This document shows positions 61,842 to 64,000 of a stretch of 64,000 nucleotides of DNA, in pieces. The first letter of the stretch is position 1; every line of letters starts with the position of its first letter. This DNA is from Haliscomenobacter hydrossis DSM 1100 (lineage in GTDB: Bacteria; Bacteroidota; Bacteroidia; Chitinophagales; Saprospiraceae): NCBI RefSeq assembly GCF_000212735.1, contig NC_015510.1, positions 930,001 through 994,000 of the forward strand, written 5' to 3'. The notes beneath the pieces were generated by a model. The model was not told where the DNA came from, did no database searches, and saw only the letters and a program-made list of their open reading frames with translations. The position numbers were made by a program, and so were the translations under genes.

Positions 61842-62873
61842 TCATAACTCTCCCTCAAAAAAGCTATCGTACTGGTTTTTATGGCCCATTTCCCGAATGG
61901 GTTCTTTTACAGGCGCGTTTAAGTCCAGCACCTGGTTATCGTCTTTAGCCAGGGTAAGAATGTTGGTTTTTTCTTCCCCAAGGAGCAAAGAAACTCCCTC
62001 CTGCTCCCATTTCTCCAACATTTTCAAACCTTCCTCTTCAAAAACACCGTTTTGCAGGTCGATGGATTCCATAAATTTGGAAGACATCTGCATGAAATTC
62101 TCCATTTCGCCTACTTTATTGGCCACATCTTCGGTAATGGCTTCCATGGCGGCATCAAACATGGCTCGTTTATCTGGATCTCCACTGATGATGCTCATGG
62201 CCGACTTCATGGCATTGTTGCTGGCATGGATGGCTTTTTGTTCCTGCTCTTTCACCATGACCTGATCCTGAATGTCTTCGGCCAGAATGTAGGAATTTTC
62301 CCGCATTTTGGACAATACCCGATACATCACCTCCATTTTGCGGTCGAGCTCTTCCAGACGCGCATTGGATTCTTGCAAACGGCCCGCTTTCCGGGTTTTT
62401 AAGATCATCGAGGCGTCGTCTTTTTTTTCCTTCGCCTCACCCGCCAATATCAGATTGCTCTTGATCTCCTTCTGGTTGTTTTTGATGATTTCGCGCAGTT
62501 TGTGCATTTGACCACGCAAGCGGTTGATTTGGCGCTCCATCTCGTGCAGGTTCTTGCGCAGATGGTCTACATAACCTTTCAAGATGGCGATGGGATCAAT
62601 TTGCACAAATAAACCCGTCAACCAGCGCATGAAACTTTTGTACATGTACCAAACCAGGTTGCGGGTACGATTGTCCAAAAACACGTACAAAATGCCGACC
62701 AACACCATGACCATTGCCGCAAGCGTAAGGGTGTTTTGGGCTAAAAAGAGTAAAAAAGGCAGCAAGGCGCTAAAGCCCATTACAGCCAACACCCCAATAC
62801 CAATTAAAAAGATCGCTCCAGTTTTTCCCTCAGGACGACTCCAAAAAGATTTGGGCTTCAATTGCTCAGACAT
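61842..62873 (-). CDS. Membrane-anchored coiled-coil protein
   Basis: The 343-residue protein has two N-terminal membrane helices (GAIFLIGIGVLAVMGFSALL, FLAQNTLTLAAMVMVLVGIL). A cytoplasmic part of long coiled coils follows (HLRKNLHEMERQINRLRGQM ... RLQESNARLEELDRKMEVMY), and a short conserved-looking end (VKEPIREMGHKNQYDSFFEG) completes it. Nothing catalytic is seen. It follows the next gene by 44 bases on the same strand and is probably its partner. The family is not recognised; the PspA-like layout is only superficial. Confidence 0.75.
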   Translation of the reverse strand: MSEQLKPKSFWSRPEGKTGAIFLIGIGVLAVMGFSALLPFLLFLAQNTLTLAAMVMVLVGILYVFLDNRTRNLVWYMYKSFMRWLTGLFVQIDPIAILKGYVDHLRKNLHEMERQINRLRGQMHKLREIIKNNQKEIKSNLILAGEAKEKKDDASMILKTRKAGRLQESNARLEELDRKMEVMYRVLSKMRENSYILAEDIQDQVMVKEQEQKAIHASNNAMKSAMSIISGDPDKRAMFDAAMEAITEDVANKVGEMENFMQMSSKFMESIDLQNGVFEEEGLKMLEKWEQEGVSLLLGEEKTNILTLAKDDNQVLDLNAPVKEPIREMGHKNQYDSFFEGEL

Positions 62874-62917
62874 AAAAAACGATTTATGATTTGGTGGGAA
62901 AGCATCCCAACACCAAA

Positions 62918-63589
62918 TTATTTCATGTATTCCTGGATCTTGTTCAGGTCACTTTGAATTTGTACCGCCAAAGATTCGTACGAAGCTACAAAATCATTCT
63001 TGGTTGATTCAATGTGTCGGGTTGCATCTTTGATTTGTTGGGAAAGTTCTACATACTTCTGCTTATTTTGTTCAATTTCCTGCTGAAGTTTTTTGATTTC
63101 TTCTTCCTTGGCCTTGATCGCATTGGCAAACTCTTGCATCTGCTGCTCTTTGTTGCCAATTTGCTGTGCCTTTTGGTTTTTCATCGCTTCATCAAACTTG
63201 CCTTGCTCTGATTTTAGTATTTGCAAGTACTGTTGCCCGGAAGCGACGATGGTTGCCAGAGATGCCCCCATCGATTTGGCCATGGCCATGGCCGATTTGA
63301 TGCGGGTTGCCTCGTCCATGTTCATTTCTTTCAAGGACTGCAAAGAGTTGCGAAACTCCAGGTAATCAAAACCCTCCTGGTTGTTCTTCTCAATGGCGGA
63401 ATATAAGACATTGAGGAACTTATCATTCACTTTGCCTGGAGAAGGAACATCTGAACCAGACTCCTGCGGGGGTGTTACCACCGGTGCTTTGTTGCTGGTG
63501 CTGGGCGTTGGCTTGGCCGTTGCTGGCTGCTTAGGCTCCTCTTCTTGCACAATGAAGAGTGACTTGAATTTGTTGAATCCGTTCGACAT
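62918..63589 (-). CDS. Coiled-coil protein, upstream partner of the membrane-anchored protein
   Basis: A 223-residue soluble protein with a Pro/Thr-rich linker (KPTPSTSNKAPVVTPPQESG), a helical domain (VNDKFLNVLYSAIEKNNQEG ... AMAMAKSMGASLATIVASGQ) and a long coiled coil (KAKEEEIKKLQQEIEQNKQK). It is the first gene of a probable two-gene operon. Function unknown. The 63590-63835 gap upstream shows nothing I can name. Confidence 0.75.
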   Translation of the reverse strand: MSNGFNKFKSLFIVQEEEPKQPATAKPTPSTSNKAPVVTPPQESGSDVPSPGKVNDKFLNVLYSAIEKNNQEGFDYLEFRNSLQSLKEMNMDEATRIKSAMAMAKSMGASLATIVASGQQYLQILKSEQGKFDEAMKNQKAQQIGNKEQQMQEFANAIKAKEEEIKKLQQEIEQNKQKYVELSQQIKDATRHIESTKNDFVASYESLAVQIQSDLNKIQEYMK

Positions 63590-63835
63590 ATTGCAATAAC
63601 TGTATGAAAATGGCCGCTACAATACAACCAAATTAAAATTTTTGTCTACAAAGTAACTAAGAATTTGGAATTGAAGCAAACGACGGATGAATATCCTTAA
63701 TATCCTTTTTAATGCTCAAGGATGAATGCTTTCAAAAAGTCCCTTTCCTGGATAACATAGGAAGGCTTTAACCTACACCGCGATTAAGTGCGATTTACAA
63801 AATCATCACCCCATTTTGGGTGAAAATTCAAACTT

Positions 63836-64000
63836 ATGGCGGTTCATTTCAACCTTAGAGACAAAAGCGCACAATCAAAAACAAGCATTTTTTTGGTTGT
63901 ACGTCACCATGGGAAAAACTACAAATACTCAACGGGCCTGAGCGTTGACCCTAGTTTGTGGGACGCGTCAAAGAATCGCCCTTTGTCGGGAAAGTTACTA
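63836..64000 (+). CDS. Tyrosine recombinase, N-terminal arm-binding domain (cut by window edge)
   Basis: The frame from ATG 63836 runs open to the last base: MAVHFNLRDKSAQSKTSIFL, then VVRHHGKNYKYSTGLSVDPS and LWDASKNRPLSG. This is the Arm-DNA-binding domain of Bacteroidota site-specific integrases (basic beta sheet, then YSTGLSVDPSLWD). The catalytic domain lies outside. It suggests that an integrated element begins at the right edge. Confidence 0.85.
   Translation, partial: MAVHFNLRDKSAQSKTSIFLVVRHHGKNYKYSTGLSVDPSLWDASKNRPLSGKLL

Overview
The window looks like a chromosome segment from a free-living member of the Bacteroidota, most likely near the Saprospiraceae (Haliscomenobacter-like). 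The evidence is a 2,006-residue SprB-repeat protein with a type IX secretion (T9SS) C-terminal domain, a PorG/DUF6089-like protein, SusD-free carbohydrate genes (GH2, a GH109-like oxidoreductase, Tat-exported Gfo/Idh/MocA), a Bacteroidota-type LeuRS, and promoters of the TTG-N19..21-TAnnTTTG kind in front of tRNAs and several genes. The genus assignment is inference; no rRNA is present.

Layout. 0-6 kb: partial gene, hairpin cluster, Gfo/Idh/MocA oxidoreductase divergent from leuS, then two small genes and a 16-codon stub of a lost HNH gene. 6-14 kb: giant adhesin-like T9SS protein and a convergent TolB-like gene broken by an in-frame TAG. 14-21 kb: AAA ATPase with a palindromic operator, ABC-F protein, secreted GH2, SPFH protein. 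21-26 kb: sugar-acid dehydratase (IlvD/Edd) plus SDR, then a GxxExxY gene flanked by two long palindromes, a HAD hydrolase and tRNA-Lys. 26-31 kb: nested palindromes, umuDC, an AraC regulator, a methyltransferase and a DinB protein. 31-41 kb: an accessory island with integrase and KilA-N remnants, small antitoxin-like proteins, an AT-rich orphan, and an intact type I restriction operon hsdM-hsdS-rhuM/fic-hsdR in which every junction is a 4-base ATGA overlap. 41-64 kb: lipoproteins, a VHL-like remnant, VOC protein, GH109-like protein, acyl-CoA synthetase, CASTOR/POLLUX channel, DUF2256 protein, cytochrome oxidase subunit III-like protein, an FGE-type lipoprotein, PDZ-hydrolase, DEAD-box helicase, GntP transporter, tRNA-His, outer-membrane proteins, a coiled-coil gene pair and the start of a tyrosine integrase at the right edge.

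The most striking feature is not a gene. At least fourteen intergenic gaps hold long inverted repeats whose arms are often built from short degenerate tandem units (about 7-10 bp). They fall into several unrelated sequence families. Some recur (cgtcgtg-type at 5.2, 26.5 and 51.2 kb; ccgcggagt-type at 24.4, 25.3 and 26.8 kb), some are nested inside one another, and some have entered coding sequence (hsdM, the DUF2256 gene). Combined with several decayed genes (HNH, TolB-like, integrase, KilA-N, VHL-like), this suggests a chromosome with very active repeat turnover.
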